NCBI GenBank assembly: GCA_905199225.1
Contig: CAJKFS010000026.1
Coordinates: forward strand, 1-34,645
Direction of reading: 5' to 3'
DNA length: 34,645 nucleotides
Source of the DNA: an uncultured Collinsella sp.
Lineage (GTDB): Bacteria > Actinomycetota > Coriobacteriia > Coriobacteriales > Coriobacteriaceae
This document shows positions 24,529 to 32,216 of the stretch, piece after piece (position 1 is the first letter of the stretch; each line of letters begins with the position of its first letter). A model generated the notes under the pieces. It did not search any database. It was not told the origin of the DNA and worked only from the letters and a program-made list of their open reading frames with translations. Both the position numbers and the translations under genes were made by a program.

Positions 24529-25347
24529 ATGTCTGCAATCACTATTCTGCTTGTTGCGATTGTCGCGTTGCTTGCCGGTATGGAAGGCGTTCTGGATGAG
24601 TTCCAGTTCCATCAGCCGCTCGTGGCATGCACGCTTATCGGTCTCGTAACCGGTCACCTTCAGGAGGGCATCCTCCTGGGCGGTTCGCTCCAGATGATGG
24701 CCCTTGGCTGGGCTAACGTCGGCGCCGCCGTCGCGCCTGACGCCGCTCTGGCCTCGGTCGCCTCTTCGATCATCATGGTGCTCGCCCTCAACGGCGGCGC
24801 TACCGATCCGTCGAAGGCCGTTACCGCCGCTATCGCCGTCGCCGTCCCGCTGTCGGTCGCTGGTCTGTTCCTGACCATGATCTGCCGTACCCTGGCTACC
24901 GCTATCGCTCACGCCATGGACGGCTGCGCCGAGAAGGGCGATTTCGCCGGCATCGAGCGCTGGCAGTACGCTGCTATCCTCATGCAGGGCCTTCGTATCG
25001 CCATCCCGGCAGTGCTTCTGTGCATCATCCCGGCCGAGGCAGTTACCAACGCGCTTAACGCTATGCCCGACTGGCTGTCCGGCGGCATGGCTGTCGGCGG
25101 CGGCATGGTCGCTTCCGTCGGTTACGCCATGGTCATCAACATGATGGCCACCAAGGAGACCTGGCCGTTCTTCATCCTCGGCTTTGTCCTTGCTGCGATC
25201 CCTCAGCTCACGCTGATCGCCCTTGGCCTCATCGGTATCTCCCTTGCCCTCATCTACCTTGGCCTTAAGGATCTGGCCAAGCAGGGTGGCGGCATGGGCG
25301 GTGGCTCCGGCGACCCGCTCGGCGATATTCTGAACGATTACGAGTAG
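24529..25347 (+). CDS. manY: Mannose-family PTS EIIC component
   Basis: Membrane component that forms part of the sugar channel with EIID. It is 272 residues with repeated hydrophobic segments, starting I-T-I-L-L-V-A-I-V-A-L-L-A-G and including the family's G-G-S-L-Q-M-M-A-L-G-W-A-N-V-G-A block. It lies 18 bases after the EIIAB stop with its own AAAGGAGGG site. Short hydrophilic C-terminus is Gly-rich. Confidence 0.94.
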   Translation: MSAITILLVAIVALLAGMEGVLDEFQFHQPLVACTLIGLVTGHLQEGILLGGSLQMMALGWANVGAAVAPDAALASVASSIIMVLALNGGATDPSKAVTAAIAVAVPLSVAGLFLTMICRTLATAIAHAMDGCAEKGDFAGIERWQYAAILMQGLRIAIPAVLLCIIPAEAVTNALNAMPDWLSGGMAVGGGMVASVGYAMVINMMATKETWPFFILGFVLAAIPQLTLIALGLIGISLALIYLGLKDLAKQGGGMGGGSGDPLGDILNDYE

Positions 25348-25363
25348 GAGGGGAGTGATACAT

Positions 25364-26284
25364 ATGGCAGAGAACAAGATTCAGCTCACCAAGGCTGACC
25401 GCAAGAAGGTTTGCTTCCGTCATCAGTTCCTTCAGGGCTCGTGGAACTACGAGCGTATGCAGAACGGCGGCTGGTGCTTCGCAATGATCCCTGCGATCAA
25501 GAAGCTCTACACCAGCAAGGATGACCAGATTGCCGCTCTTAAGCGCCACCTGGAGTTCTATAACACCCACCCCTATGTTTCCGCCCCCGTCATCGGCGTT
25601 ACCCTCGCCCTCGAGGAGGAGCGCGCCAACGGTGCTCCGATCGACGACGTCGCCATCCAGGGCGTCAAGGTCGGTATGATGGGCCCGCTCGCCGGCGTCG
25701 GCGACCCTGCCTTCTGGTTCACCCTTCGCCCGATTCTGGGCGCTCTGGGCGCTTCCATGGCCCTGTCCGGCAGCATCGCCGGTCCGCTGCTGTTCTTCTT
25801 CGCGTGGAACATCATCCGTTACGCCTTCCTGTGGTACACGCAGGAGTTTGGCTACAAGGTCGGCTCCTCCATCGCCAAGGACCTCTCCGGCGGTCTGATG
25901 GGCAAGGTTACCGAGGGTGCTTCCATCCTGGGTATGTTCATCATCGGCGCCCTGGTCGAGCGCTGGGTGTCCATCTCCTTCACCCCGGTCGTCTCCAAGG
26001 TCACGCAGTCTGCTGGCGCCTTTATCGACTGGGCTAGCCTGCCCTCCGGCTCCGAGGGCGTCAAGGAAGCGCTGACGATGTACAACTCCATCGGTGCTAC
26101 CGCCCTTGATCAGGTTAAGGTCACCACGCTTCAGGCTAACCTCGATCAGCTCATCCCCGGCCTTGCCGCTGTGTGTCTGACCCTGCTGGTCTGCAAGCTC
26201 CTCAAGAAGAAGGTCAGCCCGATCGTCATCATCCTGGCTCTCTTCGCCGTCGGCATCATCGGTCGCGTTTGCGGCTTCATGTAA
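25364..26284 (+). CDS. manZ: Mannose-family PTS EIID component
   Basis: Membrane partner of EIIC, unique to this PTS class. The 306-residue protein has the long EIID N-terminal region (Q-G-S-W-N-Y-E-R-M-Q-N-G-G-W), the conserved G-V-K-V-G-M-M-G-P-L-A-G-V-G-D-P block near residues 100-120, and hydrophobic segments in the second half ending G-R-V-C-G-F-M. ATG 25364 follows AGGAGGGGAG 16 bases after the EIIC stop; GTG 25355 lies inside that site and is unlikely. Confidence 0.94.
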   Translation: MAENKIQLTKADRKKVCFRHQFLQGSWNYERMQNGGWCFAMIPAIKKLYTSKDDQIAALKRHLEFYNTHPYVSAPVIGVTLALEEERANGAPIDDVAIQGVKVGMMGPLAGVGDPAFWFTLRPILGALGASMALSGSIAGPLLFFFAWNIIRYAFLWYTQEFGYKVGSSIAKDLSGGLMGKVTEGASILGMFIIGALVERWVSISFTPVVSKVTQSAGAFIDWASLPSGSEGVKEALTMYNSIGATALDQVKVTTLQANLDQLIPGLAAVCLTLLVCKLLKKKVSPIVIILALFAVGIIGRVCGFM

Positions 26285-26340
26285 GCACGCTTCGGCTTAA
26301 GACCGAGAGTTGCTAGGCAAGGGCTTTTGAGCCATTGAAA

Positions 26341-26386
26341 CGGACCGCACCCGGTGGGTACACTGGATGCGGTCCGATTGTTTTTT
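26341..26386 (+). terminator. Terminator between manZ and manO
   Basis: CGGACCGCA and TGCGGTCCG pair across an 18-base loop; after ATTG comes TTTTTT. Partial read-through would lower manO expression relative to the PTS genes. Confidence 0.85.
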
Positions 26387-26405
26387 ATTGGAGGGCGAGG
26401 CGCGT

Positions 26406-26804
26406 ATGGTGCAATCTCAGAACAGCACGGTCGATCTGGCAACGCCGGCAACCTGCCTGATGGGGCTTACCAGTCACGGTAACGTAATGGTGGGCAATAA
26501 GGCGTTTGAGTACTATAACGAGCGCAATCCCGAGGATTATATTCAAATCCCGTGGGACGAGGTCGACTATATTGCCGCCGAGGTTTTGCGCGGTACCAAG
26601 AAGATCACGCGTTTTGCCATCTTTACCAAGGATAACGGTCACTTTACGTTTTCGACGCGCGACGACAAAGAGACGCTTCGTGCGGTCCGCAAGTACGTCG
26701 GCGAGGATAAGCTCGTGCGTTCGCCCGACTTTATTGATGTGACCGCCAAGGGCGCGAAGAGCATCCCCGGTGTCATCAAGGGCCTCTTCCACAAAGGTAA
26801 CTAG
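26406..26804 (+). CDS. manO: ManO, DUF956 family protein
   Basis: A 132-residue cytoplasmic protein of the DUF956 family, which is found almost only after mannose-type PTS operons and is thought to modulate them. Recognised by its M-G-L-T-S-H-G-N-V-M-V-G-N-K-A-F-E-Y-Y-N block, the I-P-W-D-E-V segment and F-A-I-F-T-K-D-N-G-H-F-T-F. ATG 26406 is chosen because GGAGGGCG precedes it. Its TAG stop (26802-26804) forms the first bases of the following REP-like palindrome. Confidence 0.9.
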   Translation: MVQSQNSTVDLATPATCLMGLTSHGNVMVGNKAFEYYNERNPEDYIQIPWDEVDYIAAEVLRGTKKITRFAIFTKDNGHFTFSTRDDKETLRAVRKYVGEDKLVRSPDFIDVTAKGAKSIPGVIKGLFHKGN

Positions 26805-26857
26805 TCATTGGGGACGTTCTTAAACGACTAGTCATTAAAGAACGTCCCCAATGACTA
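26802..26857. repeat. REP-like palindrome, complete copy 2
   Basis: TAGTCATTGGGGACGTTCTT (26802-26821) is perfectly complemented at 26838-26857 with GACTAGTC in the loop. It differs from copy 1 by compensated changes in both arms. The manO stop codon lies in its first three bases. Confidence 0.85.
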
Positions 26858-26880
26858 CCTGTACTCTTCGCGGGATTCGC

Positions 26881-27065
26881 TGGGGAAATATCATCCCAGT
26901 TTGAACGCCTATTCTGGGATGTAGTTTCCGGAACGGGGCCGTTTGGGAAACCGTGTCCCGTTTCGGGCCGAAATTTTGGGATACAGTTTCCCAGCGAGGT
27001 CCCATTGGGAAAGCCGGACCCAGAATTTGCCCGGATAGTGGGACGCACTTTCCGGAGGGCTGTTC
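26881..27065. repeat. 62-bp tandem repeat made of alternating hairpin half-units
   Basis: TGGGA words start at 26881, 26915, 26944, 26977, 27006 and 27039, spaced 34, 29, 33, 29 and 33. This gives a 62-bp period (26915, 26977, 27039). Each word is followed by TTCC or TCCC 6-10 bases on, so every half-unit can form a small stem. Between units the sequence varies. No protein on either strand looks real. Confidence 0.75.
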
Positions 27066-27118
27066 CACTGCAACTTCGAAGAGTGGCTATACGCTGCATT
27101 ACAACGGCGTAAATCTGC

Positions 27119-27124
27119 TACACT
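27119..27124 (+). promoter_or_regulatory. -10 element of the tRNA-Arg promoter
   Basis: TACACT lies 11 bases before the tRNA. The matching -35 is weak. Confidence 0.4.
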
Positions 27125-27134
27125 AGTACAACAT

Positions 27135-27210
27135 GCCTCCGTAGCTCAGGGGATAGAGCACCGCTCTCCTAAAGCGGGTGTCGACGGTTCGAATCCGCCC
27201 GGGGGCACCA
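27135..27210 (+). tRNA. tRNA-Arg (anticodon CCU)
   Basis: A full cloverleaf of 76 bases with encoded CCA. The acceptor arms are GCCTCCG and CGGGGGC, the anticodon stem CCGCT/AGCGG encloses CTCCTAA (anticodon CCU, reading AGG), and the T arm contains GGTTCGAATCC. tRNA-Arg genes are common integration sites, and the composition change directly downstream supports that use here. Confidence 0.95.
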
Positions 27211-27219
27211 GGAAAATCG

Positions 27220-27260
27220 CAGGTCAGGAGTTATTTTTGCTTCTGACCTGTTCTGGTTTT
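27220..27260 (+). terminator. Terminator after tRNA-Arg
   Basis: CAGGTCAGGAG and CTTCTGACCTG form an 11-bp stem with one G-U, followed by TTCTGGTTTT. Confidence 0.7.
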
Positions 27261-27338
27261 GGGACTAAGAACCGCTTTCGTTTGTAAATCTGGTAAGTAA
27301 ATATTATGACTTCCCGAGTTTTCCACTGAAAACAGGAA

Positions 27339-27434
27339 ATCACCATTTTGGGGATAAAAGTTTTCAACAGCTGTTAGTCGGTTCCATTTTGGTGATGTGC
27401 TTCCCTCTTTTGGGTAAATAATTTCACCATTTTG
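27339..27434. repeat. CACCATTTTG words in the AT-rich left end of the element
   Basis: CACCATTTTG occurs at 27341-27350 and 27425-27434, and CCATTTTGGTGAT at 27384-27396; ATCACC (27339) and GGTGAT (27391) are inverted. GTTTTC-CACT-GAAAAC lies just before. Such words near an attachment site may bind integrase or an accessory protein. The 27211-27653 interval has no gene. Confidence 0.4.
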
Positions 27435-27530
27435 ATGATTCGGTAGCTTTGAATTATTTGATAAAAAGCCTGCTCAGAAGCTTGTGTAATACCCAGTTTG
27501 GTGAAACCAATTAATAGAGAAATAGTTTAT

Positions 27531-27558
27531 AAAGAAATAGGGACGGCGATACCGTCCC
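27531..27558 (-). terminator. Terminator of the Xre gene
   Basis: On the minus strand GGGACGG-TATCG-CCGTCCC is followed by TATTTCTTT. A second stem, GGTCACG/CGTGACC at 27583-27599, lies between it and the gene. Confidence 0.65.
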
Positions 27559-27653
27559 CTTCGCTCGCAGAGCTCGCTGCGCGGTCACGTGCCGTGACCT
27601 TGCCGCCGGCTACGCCGTCGATTGATACGCTCACTGCGTTCGCTGATGATGGA

Positions 27654-27902
27654 CTAATCCTTTTTATCAGTGACACCAGTCATAAGTGCAGCAATTGATA
27701 TGTTGAATCCATTGGCAATTTTAGAGAGGTTAGAAAGACTGACATTTCTTCGCCCGACCTCTATCGAGGCGTAGTAAGACCTGTCCATGTCAATGCGGTT
27801 CGCAAATTGCTCTTGTGAGTAACCAGACTCTGATCTGAGTTCTTTGCAGCGTAGACCAAAGGATTGTTGTAGCGGCGAGATATCCATGACAAAAAGAGTC
27901 AT
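27654..27902 (-). CDS. Small Xre-family repressor
   Basis: An 82-residue Cro/CI-type helix-turn-helix protein. The motif is seen as L-R-S-E-S-G-Y-S-Q-E-Q-F-A-N-R-I-D-M-D-R, then S-Y-Y-A-S-I-E-V-G-R-R-N-V-S-L-S-N-L-S-K-I-A. It is short, with no sensor domain. ATG 27902 lies only a few bases from the predicted transcription start, so the mRNA may be leaderless; ATG 27887 (77 residues) is an alternative, also without a ribosome binding site. It probably represses itself and the divergent surface-protein gene through the operators at 27882-27943. Confidence 0.88.
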   Translation of the reverse strand: MTLFVMDISPLQQSFGLRCKELRSESGYSQEQFANRIDMDRSYYASIEVGRRNVSLSNLSKIANGFNISIAALMTGVTDKKD

Positions 27903-27906
27903 GGAT
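27882..27906. promoter_or_regulatory. Palindrome over the Xre start codon
   Basis: ATCCATGAC (27882-27890) and GTCATGGAT (27898-27906) form a perfect 9-bp inverted repeat spanning both candidate start codons. It may be a repressor site or a translation-blocking hairpin. Confidence 0.6.
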
Positions 27907-27943
27907 TGTTGTATTTATGCCAACGGACTATATACAACAATCC
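27903..27943. promoter_or_regulatory. Shared operator and overlapping divergent promoters
   Basis: GGATTGTTGTAT (27903-27914) and ATACAACAATCC (27932-27943) are perfect 12-bp inverted arms 17 bases apart. Plus-strand promoter: TTGTTG 27906-27911, 17 bases, TATATA 27929-27934. Minus-strand promoter: TTGTTG (complement of 27935-27940), 17 bases, TAAATA (complement of 27912-27917). Each arm covers one promoter's -35 and touches the other's -10. A third GGATTGTTGT lies at 27861-27870. Confidence 0.75.
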
Positions 27944-28026
27944 CAGTTAAGGCGCATAATTATCTCTATTGGAAAGCGCTCTGATGCTCAGTCGGATAGG
28001 GCACGGAAAAGGAATGGAACAGCACA

Positions 28027-31000
28027 ATGACCCAGGGAAAGCACTTCGCTGCCGGTGGCGATCACTTCGCCGCACTGCCAAACAAGAAGATTCACACTCC
28101 GAAGGGGATCGCGCGTCTGACCGTCACCGCGGCGACCATGGCCGCCATGACCGGATCGAGCCTCATCTCACCGTTCACGGCATTCGCCCAGACCGGTGAC
28201 GGGGGCACGCAGCACCCCGCCGTGATGTCGCCGATCGCCGCCCACGCCGGCGCGGCATCCGGTACCGGCGCGAAATCCGCCGCACAGACCATCGCGGAGC
28301 TGCAGAAGGCGGTCGACGAGGCGAAGGCGAAGGAGGACGCCGCCAAGGCATCCTACGATGAGGCCGCCGGTCCCTACAACGAGGCGGCTTCCGCCCGCGA
28401 CCAGGCCAAGGCATCCTACGATTCGGCAGTCAGCGCCGGTACGGCAGCCGACCGAGCGGCAATGGACGAGTACGCCCGTCAGGTCGCAGAGGGCAAGGAC
28501 GCCGCCGAAGCCGCCGGCAAGGACCTCGAGCAGGCGAAGGCGGGTCTCGCAGACGCCAAGGCGGATGCATCCGAGAAGGACGAAGCGTACCAGTCCGCCA
28601 TCAAGGCGGCCCAGTCTGCAAAGGACGCCCTCGATAAAGCCAAGGCCGATGCCGCAGGCGCCACCCCGGAGGCAATCAGCGCTGCCGAGCAGGCCGTGCG
28701 CGACGCCACGGATGCCGTGAGCAAGGCACAGGCCGAACTCGCCAACGCCAACGCGACGCTTGCCGATGCCCAGTCCAAGCTGGTTGCGGCCCAGTCTGCA
28801 AAGGATTCCGCCGATGCCGTCCTCGCCGCAGCCAAACAGAACAAGGACGCGGCAGATGAGAAGGCCGCAGCCGCCAGCGCCGCCTACGAGCAGGCGAAAG
28901 CCAACCTCGCCGCAGCGGAGGCAGGCGCCAGCGGTCCGGAGTACGATGCGGCAAAACAGAAGGTCACGGACGCAGAGGCAGCCCTCGCTGTCGCACGAGC
29001 GGCACAGTCCCAGTGCGAGTCCGAACTCGAGCAGGCGCAGTCCGTTGCGGCAACGGCACAGACCGATCTGAATGACGCCCAGGCGTCCCTCTCCGCGAAG
29101 CAGCAGGCGGCACTCGAAGCCTCGTCCGGCGTAAATGACGCCCAGTCCTCACTCGATGCCGCAAACTCCGACCTCGATGCGGCCAAGCAGGCGAACTTCG
29201 ATGCCATCGCCAAGCTGGATGAAGCGAAGCAGGCCGTCAAGGACGCCGAGTCCGCAAAGGCAGCCGCCGACGAAGAGCTCGCGAACGCCAAGACCGCAAA
29301 GGATACCGCCGACGCGGCCGTGACCGCAGCCCAGCAGAAGGTCGACGAGGCACAGGCGAAACTCGATTCCGCCGACGCGCAGCTCAAGCAGGGAGCCATC
29401 GGCTTCTTCAAGGCCATGGGTGCCGATGCCGCAGCCAACATCATCCTGAACGCGAAATATGCCGGCAAGACCGAAGTCGGCAACTCCAAGGATGCCACGT
29501 CCCTCGATAACATGCTCAATGCGATCAGGTGGATGAAGTCCGTCAACGACTACCGCAAGTCCGTCGGTCTCTCCGAGCTCCAGGTCACCTACAAGCTCAT
29601 CGCCGGTGCGATCGCAGATGCCAACTACAGTGACACTGTGCTCGATCATGCCCGTCAATATGATTTTGCCGAAAACCTGGCATGGAACTATGGAATTGAT
29701 CCGAGTGGTCAGTGGATCGAGCAGGAGAAGGGCTTTTTCGACAAGGCAACGGATGCCCTTTATGGAGTCACCGGTCTTGTCGGCAAGGACGCCTATGATT
29801 TCTATGCAAAGAACGGCGTCGCGATCAACCATTGGATTGCAGCGAACTGCCATTGGGAGAACGGTAGCAGTGGTACCGTCGGCCATTATATGAACATCAT
29901 CAATCCCGAACTCGCCGTCATGGGAATGGCAACCTGTACCAAGGGCACCATGTCCGGGCTTCAGACGCAGTGCTACACCGCCGAGGTCTCCGGTTGGTCT
30001 GGTTCGGGCTGGAACGTGAACCCCATCTCCGTCGACGAGTACGAGCAGAAGCTGACCTCCTACATCAACGGCCTGAAGAACGCCAAGAGCGCACTCGACG
30101 CAGCCAAGGCCGATCTCGCATCCAAGCAGCAGGCAGCCGCCGGCGCCGCCGCAACCGTCCAGCGGAAGCAGGACGCAGCGGATTCCGCGCAGGCCGCCGG
30201 CGATGCCGCGAAGCAGGACGTCACCGATGCCCAGCGTGCCGTCGATGCCGCAAAGGCCGCCGTCGCTGCCAAGCAGCAGGGCGTCACGGATGCCCAGACC
30301 GAGCTGGATGCGGCGAAATCGGACCTCGATGCCGCCAACGCGGCAGTCGTTACGGCAAAGTCGACCGTCCAGTCCAAGCAGGACGCCTTTGATGCCGCTA
30401 ACGCAGCCGTAGCGGTCGCACAGTCCAAGCTGGGCTCCGCCAAGGCGGACACCGAGATCAAGCAGCAGGGTGTTACGGATGCGAACGCCGACCTCGCGAA
30501 GTTCTTCCAGGATGTCGCCGACGCCAAGAAGGCGCTCGATACAGCAAAGAGCGTCCACGACGCGGCGGCAGCCGAGCAGACCGAGAAGGCGACTGTCCTC
30601 GCCGCCGCCAGGCAAAAGGCGGACGGCACCGCAAGCGCCCTTGTGGATGCACAGCGTGCCCTCGATGCGGCAAAGGCCGACACCGGCGCTGCCGCCGACA
30701 GGCTTACCGGCTCCCAGACCGATCTCGATGACGCACAGTCGAACCTCGACATCCTCACCGGCCTTGCCGCGAAGCTCGCAGAGGCACAGCAGCGCGAGCA
30801 GGATGCAGTAAAGGCCGTCAATGACACCAAGGCCGAACTCGATGCCGCAAAGGCTAACGCCATCGCCGCGGAGTCCCTGGTCTCCGCCGCCGAGCAGGCG
30901 AAGGCACAGGCAGACGCCAAGCTGGCGAAGCTGAACTCCATCGATGCCGATGCGGCGCTCGCCTCCGGCCATGACGCGAACGCGGATGATGCCCTCAACG

Positions 31001-31383
31001 CGCTTTTCGCCGCCGCAGTCGAGGCACGTGCCAAGGTCGCGCCAGCCAAGGCCATCCTGGACGAGAAGCAGGATGCGGTGGACGGGCTCCAGCCCGGCTA
31101 TGATGCGGCACTCACCGCCTACGAGCAGGCGAAGTCCGACCGCATCGCAGCGGAGCAGGAGCTTTCCGATGAGATCGCCCGTCAGGAGGCGGAGGAGGCC
31201 GCAAAGCAGCAGGCGGCATACAGCCCGAAGCACCTCGCCGGCACGGAGACCGCCCAGACCGGCAGCCTCGCTCAGACCGGCGACCGCGCGGGACTGATCG
31301 GCGAGACGTTCGCCATCGGCGGTACCGTCCTCGTGGCAGCCGGCGTCTTCCTCGATCGGAAGAAGCGCCGCGAGCAGATGTAA
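28027..31383 (+). CDS. Cell-wall-anchored coiled-coil protein with CAP domain (Sec10/PgrA-like)
   Basis: A 1118-residue exported surface protein. A long signal peptide ends with A-F-A at 52-54. Residues about 85-455 and 680-1060 are Ala/Lys/Asp/Gln-rich coiled coil made of degenerate heptads. The centre (about 456-678) is a CAP/SCP-like domain: W-M-K-S-V-N-D-Y-R-K-S-V-G-L, D-H-A-R-Q-Y-D-F-A-E-N-L-A-W, and G-H-Y-M-N-I-I-N-P. The C-terminus has a sortase signal L-A-Q-T-G at 1081-1085, a hydrophobic segment and K-K-R-R-E. This layout is that of Sec10/PgrA surface-exclusion proteins of conjugative plasmids, and it lies next to mobilization genes. Adhesion is the other possibility. The start has GGAA before ATG 28027. 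Confidence 0.88.
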   Translation: MTQGKHFAAGGDHFAALPNKKIHTPKGIARLTVTAATMAAMTGSSLISPFTAFAQTGDGGTQHPAVMSPIAAHAGAASGTGAKSAAQTIAELQKAVDEAKAKEDAAKASYDEAAGPYNEAASARDQAKASYDSAVSAGTAADRAAMDEYARQVAEGKDAAEAAGKDLEQAKAGLADAKADASEKDEAYQSAIKAAQSAKDALDKAKADAAGATPEAISAAEQAVRDATDAVSKAQAELANANATLADAQSKLVAAQSAKDSADAVLAAAKQNKDAADEKAAAASAAYEQAKANLAAAEAGASGPEYDAAKQKVTDAEAALAVARAAQSQCESELEQAQSVAATAQTDLNDAQASLSAKQQAALEASSGVNDAQSSLDAANSDLDAAKQANFDAIAKLDEAKQAVKDAESAKAAADEELANAKTAKDTADAAVTAAQQKVDEAQAKLDSADAQLKQGAIGFFKAMGADAAANIILNAKYAGKTEVGNSKDATSLDNMLNAIRWMKSVNDYRKSVGLSELQVTYKLIAGAIADANYSDTVLDHARQYDFAENLAWNYGIDPSGQWIEQEKGFFDKATDALYGVTGLVGKDAYDFYAKNGVAINHWIAANCHWENGSSGTVGHYMNIINPELAVMGMATCTKGTMSGLQTQCYTAEVSGWSGSGWNVNPISVDEYEQKLTSYINGLKNAKSALDAAKADLASKQQAAAGAAATVQRKQDAADSAQAAGDAAKQDVTDAQRAVDAAKAAVAAKQQGVTDAQTELDAAKSDLDAANAAVVTAKSTVQSKQDAFDAANAAVAVAQSKLGSAKADTEIKQQGVTDANADLAKFFQDVADAKKALDTAKSVHDAAAAEQTEKATVLAAARQKADGTASALVDAQRALDAAKADTGAAADRLTGSQTDLDDAQSNLDILTGLAAKLAEAQQREQDAVKAVNDTKAELDAAKANAIAAESLVSAAEQAKAQADAKLAKLNSIDADAALASGHDANADDALNALFAAAVEARAKVAPAKAILDEKQDAVDGLQPGYDAALTAYEQAKSDRIAAEQELSDEIARQEAEEAAKQQAAYSPKHLAGTETAQTGSLAQTGDRAGLIGETFAIGGTVLVAAGVFLDRKKRREQM

Positions 31384-31390
31384 AAGCGAG

Positions 31391-31429
31391 CCGGGCGTTG
31401 GATATCGGCTGGTGTCCAACGCCCGGTTT
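31391..31429 (+). terminator. Terminator-like hairpin after the surface protein
   Basis: CCGGGCGTTGGA and TCCAACGCCCGG form a perfect 12-bp stem followed by only TTT, so partial read-through is likely. Confidence 0.65.
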
Positions 31430-31448
31430 CATGGGCAGGGAGATCGGT

Positions 31449-32102
31449 GTGAGAACAAAGGCTATTATCGTTGCGCTTCTGGTGTGCCTTTCGGCACCTC
31501 AACTTGGATGTGCCAGCGTTGCAAAGCAAGGAAGCGGCTCTACGGAAAGGGCCGCCACAGCGGTAAAGAATAAAGACAAAAAGAAGCCAAGCGAAGAAAA
31601 GGCGACGCAAACCTCTGGAGCCCAGACCGAGGAGAAGAAAGAATTCGACGGCAAGGACCAGAAGTCCGATGACTCCAAGAAGGAGGATAACAAGTCTTCC
31701 GACTCGTCGAAGTCTGACAGCAAGGGAAACTCCTCCGACTCGAAGCAGGGTTCCGGCAATTCACAGGGTTCCGGCAGCAATAATTCCTCTTCTAATGGCG
31801 GTAGCCAGAAGAAGTGGGTTGCCGAGCAGGGGCACTGGGAGACCGATTACAGCCAGGTCTGGGTACCGAACGTGGTATACACGCGTCATCCTCGCTATTG
31901 GGTAAACCATGGTGGCACTATGGTAGGGCCCTTCGATTCCGAAGATGCCGCCTATTCATGGGTTCATAATGATATGGACAACGGCGGCATCGGAGGATCT
32001 GTCGTAAACGATTCGTATACCACCTCTGAGGACCAGGGTCATTATGAACAGCAGGCTACGGGACAGCATTGGGTTGTCGACGTCGCCGGCCACTGGGAGT
32101 AA
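31449..32102 (+). CDS. Secreted low-complexity protein with Trp/His-rich tail
   Basis: A 217-residue exported protein. GTG 31449 follows GGGAG and begins a signal sequence (M-R-T-K-A-I-I-V-A-L-L-V-C-L-S-A-P-Q-L-G-C). The Cys21 could be lipidated, but Q-L-G-C is a poor lipobox. Residues about 30-120 are rich in Lys, Ser, Asp and Gln and probably unstructured. The C-terminal ~95 residues hold repeated aromatic/His words (G-H-W-E, G-H-Y-E-Q-Q, Q-H-W-V-V-D, G-H-W-E), a pattern seen in envelope proteins of gut anaerobes. Function is unknown. Only 65 bases separate it from the surface protein, so the two may be co-expressed. Confidence 0.75.
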   Translation: MRTKAIIVALLVCLSAPQLGCASVAKQGSGSTERAATAVKNKDKKKPSEEKATQTSGAQTEEKKEFDGKDQKSDDSKKEDNKSSDSSKSDSKGNSSDSKQGSGNSQGSGSNNSSSNGGSQKKWVAEQGHWETDYSQVWVPNVVYTRHPRYWVNHGGTMVGPFDSEDAAYSWVHNDMDNGGIGGSVVNDSYTTSEDQGHYEQQATGQHWVVDVAGHWE

Positions 32103-32152
32103 TGTACATCGTTCCTCTCCTCTTACATTCGGTAAATAAATATTTATTTGCG

Positions 32153-32178
32153 GGCGGCCGGTTTCGGCCGCCTTTTTT
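32153..32178 (+). terminator. Terminator after the secreted protein gene
   Basis: GGCGGCCG-GTTT-CGGCCGCC followed by TTTTTT. Confidence 0.92.
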
Positions 32179-32216
32179 AGACGCCCAGTCTGGGAGCAAA
32201 CGATAGGAAAGCAATC

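Noticed and set aside
26881..27065. CRISPR array
   Set aside because: The repeated part is short and degenerate, spacing alternates 33/29, and there are no cas genes; it is a tandem hairpin repeat.
26835..27068. Small protein gene on the minus strand in the 62-bp repeats
   Set aside because: The frame exists only because 62-bp units keep few stops; it has no ribosome binding site or conserved start.
29149..31419. 756-codon minus-strand frame within the surface protein gene
   Set aside because: Repetitive coiled-coil codons leave the opposite frame open. The composition is Leu/Gly repeats with no signal or domain.
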